Shown piece after piece: positions 33,790-44,397 of a DNA stretch of 64,000 bases. Within the stretch, counting starts at the first letter, position 1; every line of letters begins with the position of its first letter. A program made the position numbers and the translations under genes. The DNA lies in assembly GCA_973895155.1 (NCBI GenBank), contig OZ316893.1, forward strand, positions 20,398,001 to 20,462,000, given 5' to 3'. The stretch is from Marsupella aquatica (Eukaryota > Marchantiophyta). The notes under the pieces are model-generated. The model was not told the DNA's origin and searched no databases. It saw only the letters and a program-made list of their open reading frames with translations.

Positions 33790-36700
33790 ATGGACCAGCA
33801 TAAATGACCAGTTTTGGTCTACGAGCTTAAGGTGGGCCCGAGTGTGTCATGGGCCCTACATAGAGGTGAGAACCCCTCCACTTGGTGCGGGACACTATAC
33901 TCATCATTGTCCAACCACTAGTTGTGGCATTAGCAATTTGAACACATGTCTTTGCATTTACTTAAGGCATGATCCACCTTTGGGGAAATCACTCCCAAGT
34001 CGTACGACTTTGGAGTGATTTGTCAAAAGTGTCACCATGGATGCATACCATCACATCCAAAGGCAAATAAAAGTTGTTTTTGGGTTCTCCAAGAGGTAGT
34101 GCTGCACCAATGGAATGGGCAGGGGAATCATGCTTCTCTGTATGGTGTGGGTGCGGGTTTAGGGAAGAGGAATATTCCAACCTGCCAGGAATCTAAAGCG
34201 GGCTCTCTTTGGAGGTACTAGGGCCTTTATTGGGTCATATGTGAGCAATGGACCGTCATAAATGCCATTGACTACAAGTAGGGTCATTAAAACTGTCATA
34301 TGGGCAGTCATATAAGTCTAATGACTGCACTTGTGGTCATTTGAGGGGTCCCTTGTGTAGTCATTAAGCAAAAGCACAAATGACCAGTTTGGGGCTAGGG
34401 CTGGAGGTGGGCCCTAGAGTGCCATGTGGCCCCACATAGAGGTGAGAACCCCTCCACTGCGTGCGGGAAACTATACTCATCATTGTCCAACCACTAGTTG
34501 CAACATAAACACTTTGGACACATGTTTTTGCATTTACTTAAGGCACGATGCACCTTTGGGGAAATCACTCCCAAGTCATACGACTTTGGAGTGATTTGCC
34601 AAAAGTGTCACCATGGATGCATACCACCGTTCCAAACGCAAATGAAGCCCTTTTTTGTCTCTCCAAGAGGTAGCGCAACACCAATGGAATGGGCGTGGCA
34701 GTGGTGCTTCCCTCTATGATGTTTCTGATGTTTAAAGGTATACGAATATTCCATTTTTGCAAGGAATATAGAGCGGGCTCTCTCTGGCGGTACTAGGACC
34801 TTCATTGGGTCATTTTTTAACAAAGTCATGTCATAAGTGCCAATGACCACAAGTAGGGTCATTGAAATGGTCATATGGGATATCATATAATTCAAATGAC
34901 TGGACTTGTTGTCATTTGAGGGGTCTCTAGTGCAGTCATTGAAGACAAGCATGAATGACCAATTTGGAGCTAAGGGCTGGAGGTGGGCCCTAGAGTGCCA
35001 TGTGGCCCCACATAGAGCTCGCAACCCCTCCACTAGGTGTCAAATACTATATTTACTATTCTCCAACCACTAGTTGCACCATTAGCAGTTTGGAGTCATG
35101 TTTTTGTGTTTACTTAAGGGATGATATAATCTTGGGGAAATCACTCCCAAGTCATACGACTTTGGAGTGATTTGCCCAAAGTGTCACCATTGATGCATAC
35201 CATCCTATCTAAAAGGAAATGAAGCCATTTTTTGTCTCTGCAAGAAGTAGTGCAAGGCTATCGTCCTTCCATGTAATTGTGTCATGTTTGTGCCGGTGTT
35301 TGGATGGGGAATATTCTATTTTTCAAATGAATAGTGACGGGGCACTCAAGGAGGTAGTGTAATCTTCATTGAGTCATTTCTAAAAAAATTGGTGTCATAA
35401 ATACCAATGACTACAAGTAGGGTCATTAAATCTGTCATATGGGCTGTCACATAAGTCAAATGACTGGATTTGTGGTCATTTGAGGGGTCCCTTGTGCAGT
35501 CATTAAGCAGAAGCACAAATGACCAGTTTGGGGCTAGGGGCTGGAGGTGGGCCCTAGGGTGCCATGGGGCCCCACATAGAGCTAAGAACCCCTCCACTAG
35601 GTGCGGGACACTATCTCATCATTGTCCAACCACTAGTAGCGACATAAACACTTTGGACACATGTTTTTGCGTTTACTTAAGGCATGATGCACCCTAGGGG
35701 AAATCACTCCCAAATCATACGACTTTGGAGTGATTTGTCAAAAGTGTCAAATGGGCGCATACCATCACATCCAAATGAAAACAAAAGTGCTATTTTTGTT
35801 CTCCAAGAGGTAGTGCAACAGGGTTTAGGGTAAGGGTGTGGTTGTTGTGCTTCCCTATATGGTGTGTGTGCTGGTTTAGGGTAGAGGAATATTCTAACCT
35901 TGCAAGGAATCTAAAGTGGGCTCTTTGTGGAGGTACTAGGTCCTTTATTGGGTCATATGTGAGCAATGGCCCGTCATAAATGCCAATGAATGACTAAAAG
36001 TAGAGTCATTAAAACTGTCATATGAGAAGTCATATAAGTCAAGTGACTGGATTTGTGGTCAATTGATGGGTCCCTTGTGCAGTCATTAAACAGAAGCACA
36101 AATGGCCAGTTTGGGGCTAGGGGCTGAAGGTGGGCCCTAGAGTGCCATGTGGCCCCACATAGAGCTTGCAACCCCTCCACTAGGTGCCAAATACTATATT
36201 TACTATTCTCCAACCACTAGTTGCACCATTAGCACTTTGGAGCCGTGTTTTTGCATTTACTTTAGGCATGATAGAACTTTGGGAAAATCACTCCCAAGTC
36301 ATACAACTTTGGAGTCATTTGCCAAAAGTGTCACCATGCATGCATACCATCCTATCCAAAGGCAAACACCAATTGATTTTGTCTCTCCAAGATATTTATA
36401 TAGTGCAATTTACTAGTCATGTTTGCCCGATAAACTATTGTCCTTCTATAAAACTATGTCATGTTTGACCCGATGTTTAGATGAGGAATGTTCTATTAAA
36501 TTGCAAAGGAATTGTGAGGGGCACTCCGAGAGGTAGTGTAATCTTCATTGGGTCATTTTCACGAAATGGTGTGTCATTAATGCCAATGACTGTAATAAGG
36601 GTCAATTTGGTTGTCATTTTAGAGGTCATTTGGACCAAATGACTAAAGATGTTGTCATTAGGGAGATCCCTCATGGTGTCATTATGGACAAGCATAAATG

Positions 36701-38010
36701 ACCAGTTTGGGGAGTTTGGGGCTAAGGGCTGGAAGTGGGCCCTAGAGTGTCATGGGGCCCTATATGGAACTGGCAACCTTTCCACTAGGTGTGGGACACT
36801 ATACTAACTTACTATTCTCCAACCACTAGTTGCGCCATGAGCACTTTGAAGCCATGTTTTTGCAATTACTTAAGGGATGATACAACCTTGGGGAAATCAC
36901 TCCCAAGTCATACGGCTTTGGAGTGATTTGCCAACACCACCATCGTGGATGAATATCTTATGTTCCAAAGGCAAATGGATCCATTTGGTTTGTTCCTCCA
37001 AGAGGTAGTGCAACACCAATGGAATGGGCATGGTAGTGGTGCTTCCCTCTATGGTATGTGTGCTGGTTAAAGGTATAGGAATATTCCATTTTTGCAAAGA
37101 ATCTATAGTGGGGTCTGTTTGGAGGTACTAGGGCTTCATTGGGTCATTTCTAAACAAAATTATGTCATAAATACCATGGACTACACGTAGGGTCATTAAA
37201 ATGGTCACATTGGATGTCATTTAAGTCAAATGACTGGAATTGTGGTCATTTGAGGGGTCCCTTGGGTAGTCATTTAGGGGAAGCACAAATAACCAATTTG
37301 GGGCTAGGGGCTAAACGTGGGCCCTAGAGTGCCATGTGGCCCACATAATGCTTGCAACCCCTCCACTAGGCGCTGGAACTCTACTTACTATTCTCCACCA
37401 CTAGTTACGCCATAATTATTGTTAAGGTATGTTTTTGCGCTTACCCTCCACTAGTAAGGCATGATGGAACTTTGGGGAAATCACTCCCAAGTCGTATGGC
37501 TTTGGAATGATTTTCCAAGACCGTCATCATGGATGGATATCTTATGTTCCAAAGGCAAATGGAGCCATTTGGTTTGTTTCTCCAAGACGTAGTGCAACTC
37601 GAATGGAATGGGCCTGGTTGTGGTGCTTCCTTCTATGGTCCATGTGCTTCCCTCTTTAGTATAAAGATATAGGAATATTCCAGTTTTGCAAGGAATACGG
37701 AACACGCTCTCTTTGGAGGTACTAGGCCCTTCATTGGGTCATTTCCAAACCAATTTGTGTCATAAATACCAATGACTACAATTAGGGTCTGAAAATTGGT
37801 CATATGGAATGTCATATAAGTCAAATGACTGGACTTTGGGTCATTTAAGGGGTCCCCTATGCAGTCATTTAGGCCAATCATTGGGGTTGTCATATGTAGG
37901 GTCATGTAGACCAAATGACGACATACGGAGTCATAAGAGAGGTAACTCCTTACAATTTCATTCAGGACCTACACAAATGACACTTGGGGCTAGGAGCTAG
38001 AGGGGCTTGG
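33790..38010 (+). repeat. Seven ~580-bp tandem repeats, each with a 36-bp palindrome
   Basis: A 36-bp near-perfect palindrome, half-site AAATCACTCCCAAGTCGT, begins at 33,986, 34,562, 35,138, 35,701, 36,285, 36,894 and 37,478, giving periods of 563-609 bp. Each unit also carries, in order, a block with AAATGACCAGTTTGGGGCTA and GTGGGCCCTAGAGTGCCATG, CAACCACTAGTTG, the palindrome, a segment with CACCAATGGAATGGGC, and a run of GGTCATT words. The copies drift, with small indels. Short ORFs (QKCHHGCIP-like) are products of the repeat. The last unit is partial. Confidence 0.88.
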
Positions 38011-40060
38011 TTTATTGAATACTTTGGAGGACTATTGGTTTTGGAATTTGGTGGGTTCTTTGGAGGTACCCTAAGGTCCTTTATTGGAGTATTTGCAATT
38101 AATGATGTTGCATAAATGCCAATGACAGGAAATAAGGTCATTAGGGCTATCATGTTGGATGTAGTCATTAGAATTGTCTGTCGTGATGTCATTCAATACC
38201 TATACAAATGATCCATCCGTGGAGCTGGATATTTACCACACAACCCAGGAGTAGAGGGTTTAGAGTACACATAATATACTGATTACTACAAAACTAATAG
38301 TTGCCCTAGAAATGTGTTTGAGTCGATTGTCAATGAGGGTTTTCTATTATTTGAGTCACCCAGTGGAGAGCTATGAAATGCTAACATTTGGAATGATATA
38401 TATTTTTCAGACATAATCTATCACCCAAAAAAATGGTGTTACATAGTTACACTAGTGTCATCAGCAACACCTCCACCTGCCATGAAGGATTAATTTGTTT
38501 AAATGAGGGGCGAGTTATGGGTTTAGGGTCAATGTGTTCTTGAGCCATAACTAGAGCTTTAGAAAACTACCAATTCAAGGTTTCCCCTTGGTCTAAAAGG
38601 ACCTCTTATATCATTAACATTATTTTTATATTAACAGTGTTGATGACACCTACACAAATTAATGCCAACGGCTGAGATGACGCCCTGCATTGTGGGAGGA
38701 CTATCGCATGTAAACGAGAGGATTCCCGCATTCAATTTTACTTTGTAACAAAGCACTTACAGGTAGGACACATAATTATTTGATCTTGGTGTGGTTGCAT
38801 TCATTTCTACCAAGAAACGTCGTGCAGCAAGCCAATGTAGAGCGCAACGGAGGGCAGTCCTGAGTGCTTAGGTCATTCCATTCCTTTCGAGAAACATCGT
38901 GCTGAAGGGCAATGTGGAGCGCAACCGCGATGACAATGTTGAGGGTGGTCCCGAGTGCCTAGTTTATCATCATAAGCACGTCCGCTGTCCGTTCCTTCTA
39001 CTTGCACCTACGCCTGCTCCCTCCCTCCGTGCTTCCGTCGAGACTTGACGTTCAATGTTTGGCTTTCTTGGCACACCACGTTACTGAATGCTCTCTGCTT
39101 TAGGGTGCTTAGCACATTGGTGAGGGTTGCGCAGCGTCGACGGCCTCCTCACACGGTTTACATGGCCATAGATCCTGGCTACGTTGTGCCTTCGTAGCTT
39201 GGTCAGATGAGGTGTGAGGCGTGCTCAAGGCTTGGGTTGTGCAGCTAAGATTGTGATCACTGAGCTGCCGTCAGGGAGGAGCTGCGGGAGTTCAAGGGTT
39301 CAAGGCAATCCGTGACGACCTGTAGTCGGCGACAAGCTGCTGGAGATTGAGGAGTGAGAGGAGTGGTGAGGAGCGGGTGAGGATGAGCTGCGATCGGCAA
39401 GCAGCTACAAGAGGTTCCATAGCGGAGGAGCTGTGGGAGCTGAGGAGCTGTGGTAGCTGTCCATTGTTGGAAGGGGAGCTTCGTTGCACTGTCGTTGCAG
39501 TGCAACAGCCATTGTCGAACGGTGGTGGGAGGAACTAAGGACTTACATTTGTGGGAGCAAGTTCGGGCTTTAAGGGTAAGCAAATGTGTGCTCAAGCGAT
39601 GGCTGGAGCTGGGGTTTCTCTCTGTTTCTTTCTCTTAATCACAACCTGACCCGCTTTCTGACCCTGTCTCAATGTTCGTGGAGCTTTACATGTGCCTGCA
39701 ATATATGTGTTGTCTTAAAGGATCCAGTCAGATTGAATGTTCCCATTGTCTGTTAGTGCACATGTGTTACGTAACTTTCATTTAGGGTAAACCCTACCCA
39801 CATTACACTTTTCCTGTCCTACTATTCCACATATTGACAGAAGAACACGTTCACAACAACACACACCACACTCACGTTCACAGCGTGCAGGGCAGTAGGC
39901 ACGGGCTAGAGAGGGAGATGGCAGACTTCCGAGATCTCGAGCTCATATTGGATACGAACCTGGATAGCAGGAATCGTTGCTGATGCGCCATCTCTCGCCA
40001 TTTTTGGAAGTCAGCCACAAAAAATGCCAGTGAGGAATTTTCGGTCTTCGGATCCTTCTG
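38011..40060. other. CACTA interior, no gene recognised
   Basis: Includes an imperfect direct duplication near 38,810-38,970 (GAAACGTCGTGCAGCAAGCCAATG / GAAACATCGTGCTGAAGGGCAATG, each followed by GGAGCGCAAC with variation) and a purine-rich GGAGGAGCTG-type stretch at 39,270-39,480. This part is more GC-rich than the tandem array and may be further captured host DNA, possibly the promoter side of the PHR2 segment, but I cannot assign it. Confidence 0.35.
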
Positions 40061-42655
40061 GTGGACGAGCAGAATTGGCAAAAGATGGTGGTGATCGTAT
40101 GGTCGGACGGAGGTTCTTGTGTATGGCCTGGCACCCAATCCTGTCCCGGGGCAGCGTCTTTGAGCTTGGCCATGGGCTCCGTGCTTTCTCTCAATGTTGT
40201 TGTCCCTCCGTTGACTCATCTTGTCAACCTGGCTGTTGGCGGTCAATCATCATCGAAAGCCAAGAAGGTGGGGTTTGCCCTCAGGGGGTTCACTATATGA
40301 AGGGTCATACATCACGTGCGACGGTTTGGGTCATTTATGACCCCCCTAAGTCACTTTCTAGAAAGTTGTACGGCACCAATCATGTGATGACATGTATGCA
40401 TTTTGCAATTAAACAACCCTATATTTCCATAGAAGACTTAATAAGTCTTCCGCCAAAACCATTTAAATGGCCCTATACTTCGTCGCACATGATATGCCAC
40501 TTCCATGGAAGTGACCCCCCCGAGGGTTTGCCAAGCCAGCGGACACGTCTTCCAGGAGCGCTCTGAATCCCAGCCCTATTGTGGGCTCCGCCAAGGTGCT
40601 GGTGGCTGCCACTGCCCCCCTTCAGAGTGTGCACAATGGCAGCAAGCTTGCGAGCTTCATCTCCCCATTTCCAGAGTACCAAAGGCTCAGGGATCGCAAT
40701 TTTGGGGGAACCCAAGAACCCCGCTAGCCTGCAAAGGGCTACTATTGTCTAGTTTAGGAACGATCTGCGTGTCCACAACAATGAGGCTCTGGTCAATGCC
40801 AGCAATGAATCTGTGTCAATTCTCCCCGTCTACTGCTTTGATCCTCGTGACTATGGAAAATCGTCATCGGGATTCGACAAAACCGGCCCATACAGAGCTA
40901 AGTTTCTTTTGGAATTTGTGGCCAATTTGCGAGAGAATTTGAGGCAAAGAGGCTTGGAGCTGATTGTGAGAATTGGGAAGCCCGAGGAGGTGTTAGTCAC
41001 GCTAGCAAAGAGTGTTGGAGCCGATGCCCTTTACGCTCACCGAGAAGTGGCTATCGAGGAGATGGTTGCCGAGATCACGAAGGTCACTACTGCACTGAAG
41101 GAGAAAGGAGTGGACCCAAAATTCTTTTGGGGAAGTACCTTGTTCCACATTGATGACCTTCCGTTCAAGCTGGACGAAATGCCTTCCAACTATGGTGGCT
41201 TCAGAGAGAAAGTACAGCAATTGGAAGTGAGAGCTACTATACCTGCTGCCAAGCAGCTGAAAGGGTTGCCTAATCGTGGCAGCGTCAAGGCTGGAGATAT
41301 TCCATCCCTTCAAGACCTAGGATTGAATCCAACTTCTGCCAAGCGACCAGTAAGTTATATTGTCTCATTTGTTTAAGAGACAATGGCATCATCTACTCAC
41401 CAATCTCATCGAATTATGTTTCATTTTTTAGCTGAGGATCTGTTTGTGTTTGAACGTGAAGCCCTCACCCGTTAGTAAGCAAGAGCATATTTTTCGAGTC
41501 ATGTGATTGGAGTTTTGTCGTGTTATCTATGCTTCTCTCAGGATCTTGGGCATGGTAAAACCTATGTTAACTTTCAAACCCTTGGGTTGCTGTGGGCAAG
41601 GTGAATTTGAATAAAGATATAGACCAACCCAATCAAGAATCTGTATTAGTATTACGAATATAACAGGATGGGGAATGCGATGGGGATGGTGGAGGTGCCT
41701 ATCCCTTCTTCCCCCAAGTACTAGTTCTTTTGTGTTTTCTTAAGGGGTTTCAAACAAGTTCCAACTTCTGTAAGTTACTGATCGCCATAGGTAATTGAAA
41801 CGCGGACCACTCACATTCAATCAATGCACAGCTGCAAATATGGAGACTTTTCTGTATACAATATTGCAGTTCTAGGTCTCTATGTTGTTTCCTTCATGAA
41901 GGGGAGGATCATGCGTGACATTATATTTTACAGCGCACTTAAACCTTAAAAGGACTTGTGAGGAAAATTATTCCTATCTCTCATAGTAAGACAATTTTGC
42001 ACCAAACATAATCACGTGCCGACTGTAGTCTTCTTTTTGTTAGATTTGTGTCTATTGAATTTGGTGAGAACCTAATGTATGTGTAGACTGCAGACTCTTA
42101 ATGGTCTTCAGGTTAGTATTGTTCTCTATATCCCCTGAGGAGTTCTGCGTTTTCTGCTCCAGATGCATTTTCCACCTCTTAACCTTGTTTTCAACACCGG
42201 AAAGGGTGGCTTTTGTGATCTTTCTTTGCCACTTCCTATTGGGAGTTGATTTTAGATTTGTACTTGGCTAAGCTGGAGTATTTGGTTTAAGTAAGGTGTG
42301 AAGCGAGTGAAGTCGGATTGTCTCTGCACCCCACAACCTCTCTCACAGATATATCTGAGGGAGAAAGGGAAAAATGTTAGACTCAACTCATAAGAGTGGC
42401 CCTTTCCTAGGGGCGATTTAGCATTATCATTGACTTCCCATTTAGAGAGAATTCAACTTGATTTGAATGCCTGGCATTGAGTTTTCACATTCTTGCTAAG
42501 CAGGAGAAAAGTACTCCATACGGAGGGGCTCTACTGGTAGGAGGTGAAGAGGAGGCATTGCAGAGACTCAAGAGTTTTTTGATCAAGACATCAAGTCTGT
42601 CCACGAGCAAAAGTAGTGACGGGAAGAAGACTGGCGACAACATCTATGGTGCGAG
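40061..42655 (+). pseudogene. Captured, truncated PHR2-like photolyase/cryptochrome gene
   Basis: Pieces match plant PHR2 in order. The N-terminal leader is 40,061-40,279 (ASLSLAMGSV, PPLTHLVNL), continuing after a MITE at 40,524-40,715. The photolyase alpha/beta domain is at 40,717-41,349 (RNDLRVHNNEALVNA, LPVYCFDPRDYGKSSSGFDK, GADALYAHREVA, FFWGSTLFHIDDLPF, SNYGGFREKVQ). Intron 41,350-42,503 begins GTAAGT and ends AG in phase 0. The next exon, 42,504-42,655, reads GGEEEALQRLKSF...NIYGARY and ends at AG|GTACAG. The FAD-binding domain that should follow is absent. Lesions are a one-base frameshift near 40,711-40,716 and TAG at 40,750 replacing the tryptophan of the conserved WFRNDLRV. The family resembles DNA photolyases, but this copy cannot make the enzyme. 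It lies wholly within the CACTA element. Confidence 0.87.
40280..40523. mobile_element. MULE-type MITE (244 bp) inside the PHR2-like exon
   Basis: Flanked by a perfect 9-bp direct repeat GGGTTTGCC (40,271-40,279 and 40,524-40,532). The ends form inverted repeats of about 45-60 bases with mismatches: left CTCAGGGGGTTCACT, right reverse complement TCGGGGGGGTCACTT, later CGTGCGACG versus ATGTGCGACG. Element plus one repeat is 253 bp, and removing it joins the PHR2-like frames on the two sides in phase (VGFA to KPAD). It is a different family from the MITEs at 7476 and 14,596. Confidence 0.88.
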
Positions 42656-43719
42656 GTACAGACATGGATTGGTGCGAGGTACAGACATGGATCAGCTGTG
42701 AGTATTGTCATTCCAATCTAATTTGTACATCATTTTCTATTTGACAGAATGTTGAGTTGTTGGTTAGTTTGACAGTGAGAATGTTGTGTTGGTTTGTGAG
42801 TAATTTACAGACCCCACATTCAAGTTTGTTAGTTTGACAGTGAGAATGTTGAGTTGGTTTGTGAGTCATTTAGAGACCCCACATTCAAAAGAAGAGATCA
42901 CTACCATTGGGGCTGTGCAATTGGATGTCGATGAATTGAAAGCCATTGTGAAGGAGTTGGCAAGCATGATGACTACATGGATGGCACATCACTCTAGTAT
43001 CGCACAAGTTCCAAGCTCGATAGTAGAAAATGATCGCTTATTGTTTCTAGTGATAATGAAGGTAAAATTCTCTATCATGTATTCACTGTCTATTTAATGT
43101 AATTATTGTGGTGTATATATGTCATTGTATGTTTATAATGTTCGTGCATGTTTCTAGTGTGATTATATCTTGTTGGTGATTATAGTTTGTTTATGCATTT
43201 TCCTTGTGTGTTTTATGAGAGCATCTTTAGGGGAGCTTCGTGTGTTGCATGGAAGACCAACTGACACAGTTAACAGTATTGACATTGTGATTGAAGTGTT
43301 TGTAGATGTGGCATTATCATTTGCTAATGCAGGGGAGAACTAGTCTAAGTTATCTGATGTGAAGGGGATGAGTGCCCTGTGGAACTTTAGATTGCTCAAG
43401 AAACAATAGAAACAGCCAAAAAGTAGTATAAGCAGCCATGAGCCAAGAAGCAGTAGACATGATAGAAATAGGTTTGTAGAATGAGAATGACAACTCTATT
43501 TTTCTACAGATATTAAGAGTTGTTGATATTTCAAATTGTAGCACTTGACAATTATACATCTAATAATATTATGTGTATGCTTTTTTTCAATGTCATTTTG
43601 CTTCATAAATTTGCATTGAGTTGAATAATTATTGCGGAACTTAAGGATGTATCTTGTATGAATGTCAATTAGATTTGTTAGGTATAGAATGTCTCTTTAG
43701 GGTTTCATTCAACAAATCT
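42656..43719 (+). other. Downstream of captured gene: duplications and an unassigned ORF
   Basis: Holds a 22-bp duplication at 42,647-42,690 (GGTGCGAGGTACAGACATGG) and a ~67-bp direct duplication at 42,765-42,897 (GTTAGTTTGACAGTGAGAAT...ACAGACCCCACATTCAA). The second copy opens an ORF (42,834-43,097) with TIGAVQLDVDELKAIVKELA, which looks protein-like and is followed by a possible splice donor (AAG|GTAAAA near 43,060). It may be part of another captured exon; the family is not recognised. Confidence 0.4.
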
Positions 43720-44397
43720 ATTGAATGACATGAATTTTTCTCCAATATGACCAATTTAACTCGAGTCATTAAATACATGATCTAAATGACATCTAAAATG
43801 ACTAATCTAATGGTCATTATGGATGTTTATGTTTGTGTCCAATATGACTCAACTCAAGTCATTAAACCCAATTCATTAATGACTAATGTATATCTCCATG
43901 TGTCTCTTTCTAATTGAACCACGTGCCCCAATATGACTTGTCTATAATGTAGTCATTTTGGACAAGTCCAAAATGACCCAAATCTATTGCCACATGGTGG
44001 AATATCCTTTGAGCCACATGTCACTACCTAATTTGTTATATAATGTGCGTCATTTTGGATAAGTCCAAAATGACAAATGACCTTTGTTCTTTAACTGCCA
44101 TGTGGCATTACATAATTGGGTATGGAGACCGTCGACAATGAACGGCAATTGACCGTCAACGGTGATTTTTGGGTCATTTCGGACAGTTTACCATTTATGA
44201 CCAAATCATAAATTAAGTCATTTTGGATGGTATGAAATGACCACACCTTTTTTGCATCATTTGTCCAAAAGGACTATGACCTAAATGTCCATTGTGACGC
44301 GTCTGGAAAGACAAAAACGGATGCATATTTGTTTTGTTGAAAAGACCATATGGGTTGTCATTGTTGCGGTCATAAATAACCTTGTTTTCTACTAGTG

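Larger units (their letters stand above)
32939..44397. mobile_element. CACTA-type DNA transposon (11.46 kb) carrying captured gene DNA
   Basis: The left end starts CACTAGAAGAAAACA and the right end, reverse complemented, starts CACTAGTAGAAAACA; the first 30 bases match at 25 positions, ending in TTTATGACC on both sides. CACTA termini are diagnostic of the EnSpm/CACTA superfamily. The flanks are TAG and TAT, so the usual 3-bp target duplication matches at only two bases. Both subterminal regions (32,980-33,790 and 43,720-44,390) are packed with GTCATTT and AAATGACC words in both orientations, the kind of subterminal repeats CACTA transposases bind. I see no transposase ORF, so this is a non-autonomous carrier. 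It holds a seven-unit tandem array, a broken PHR2-like gene segment and other unassigned DNA. It interrupts a copia element. Confidence 0.85.

Noticed and set aside
39257-39595. 112-codon minus-strand ORF rich in Leu, Pro and Thr
   Set aside because: It is the complement of a GGAGCTG-type low-complexity stretch with no recognisable family.
40024-40566. 180-codon plus-strand ORF as a gene
   Set aside because: It reads through the MITE and is out of frame with the PHR2-like leader on both sides.
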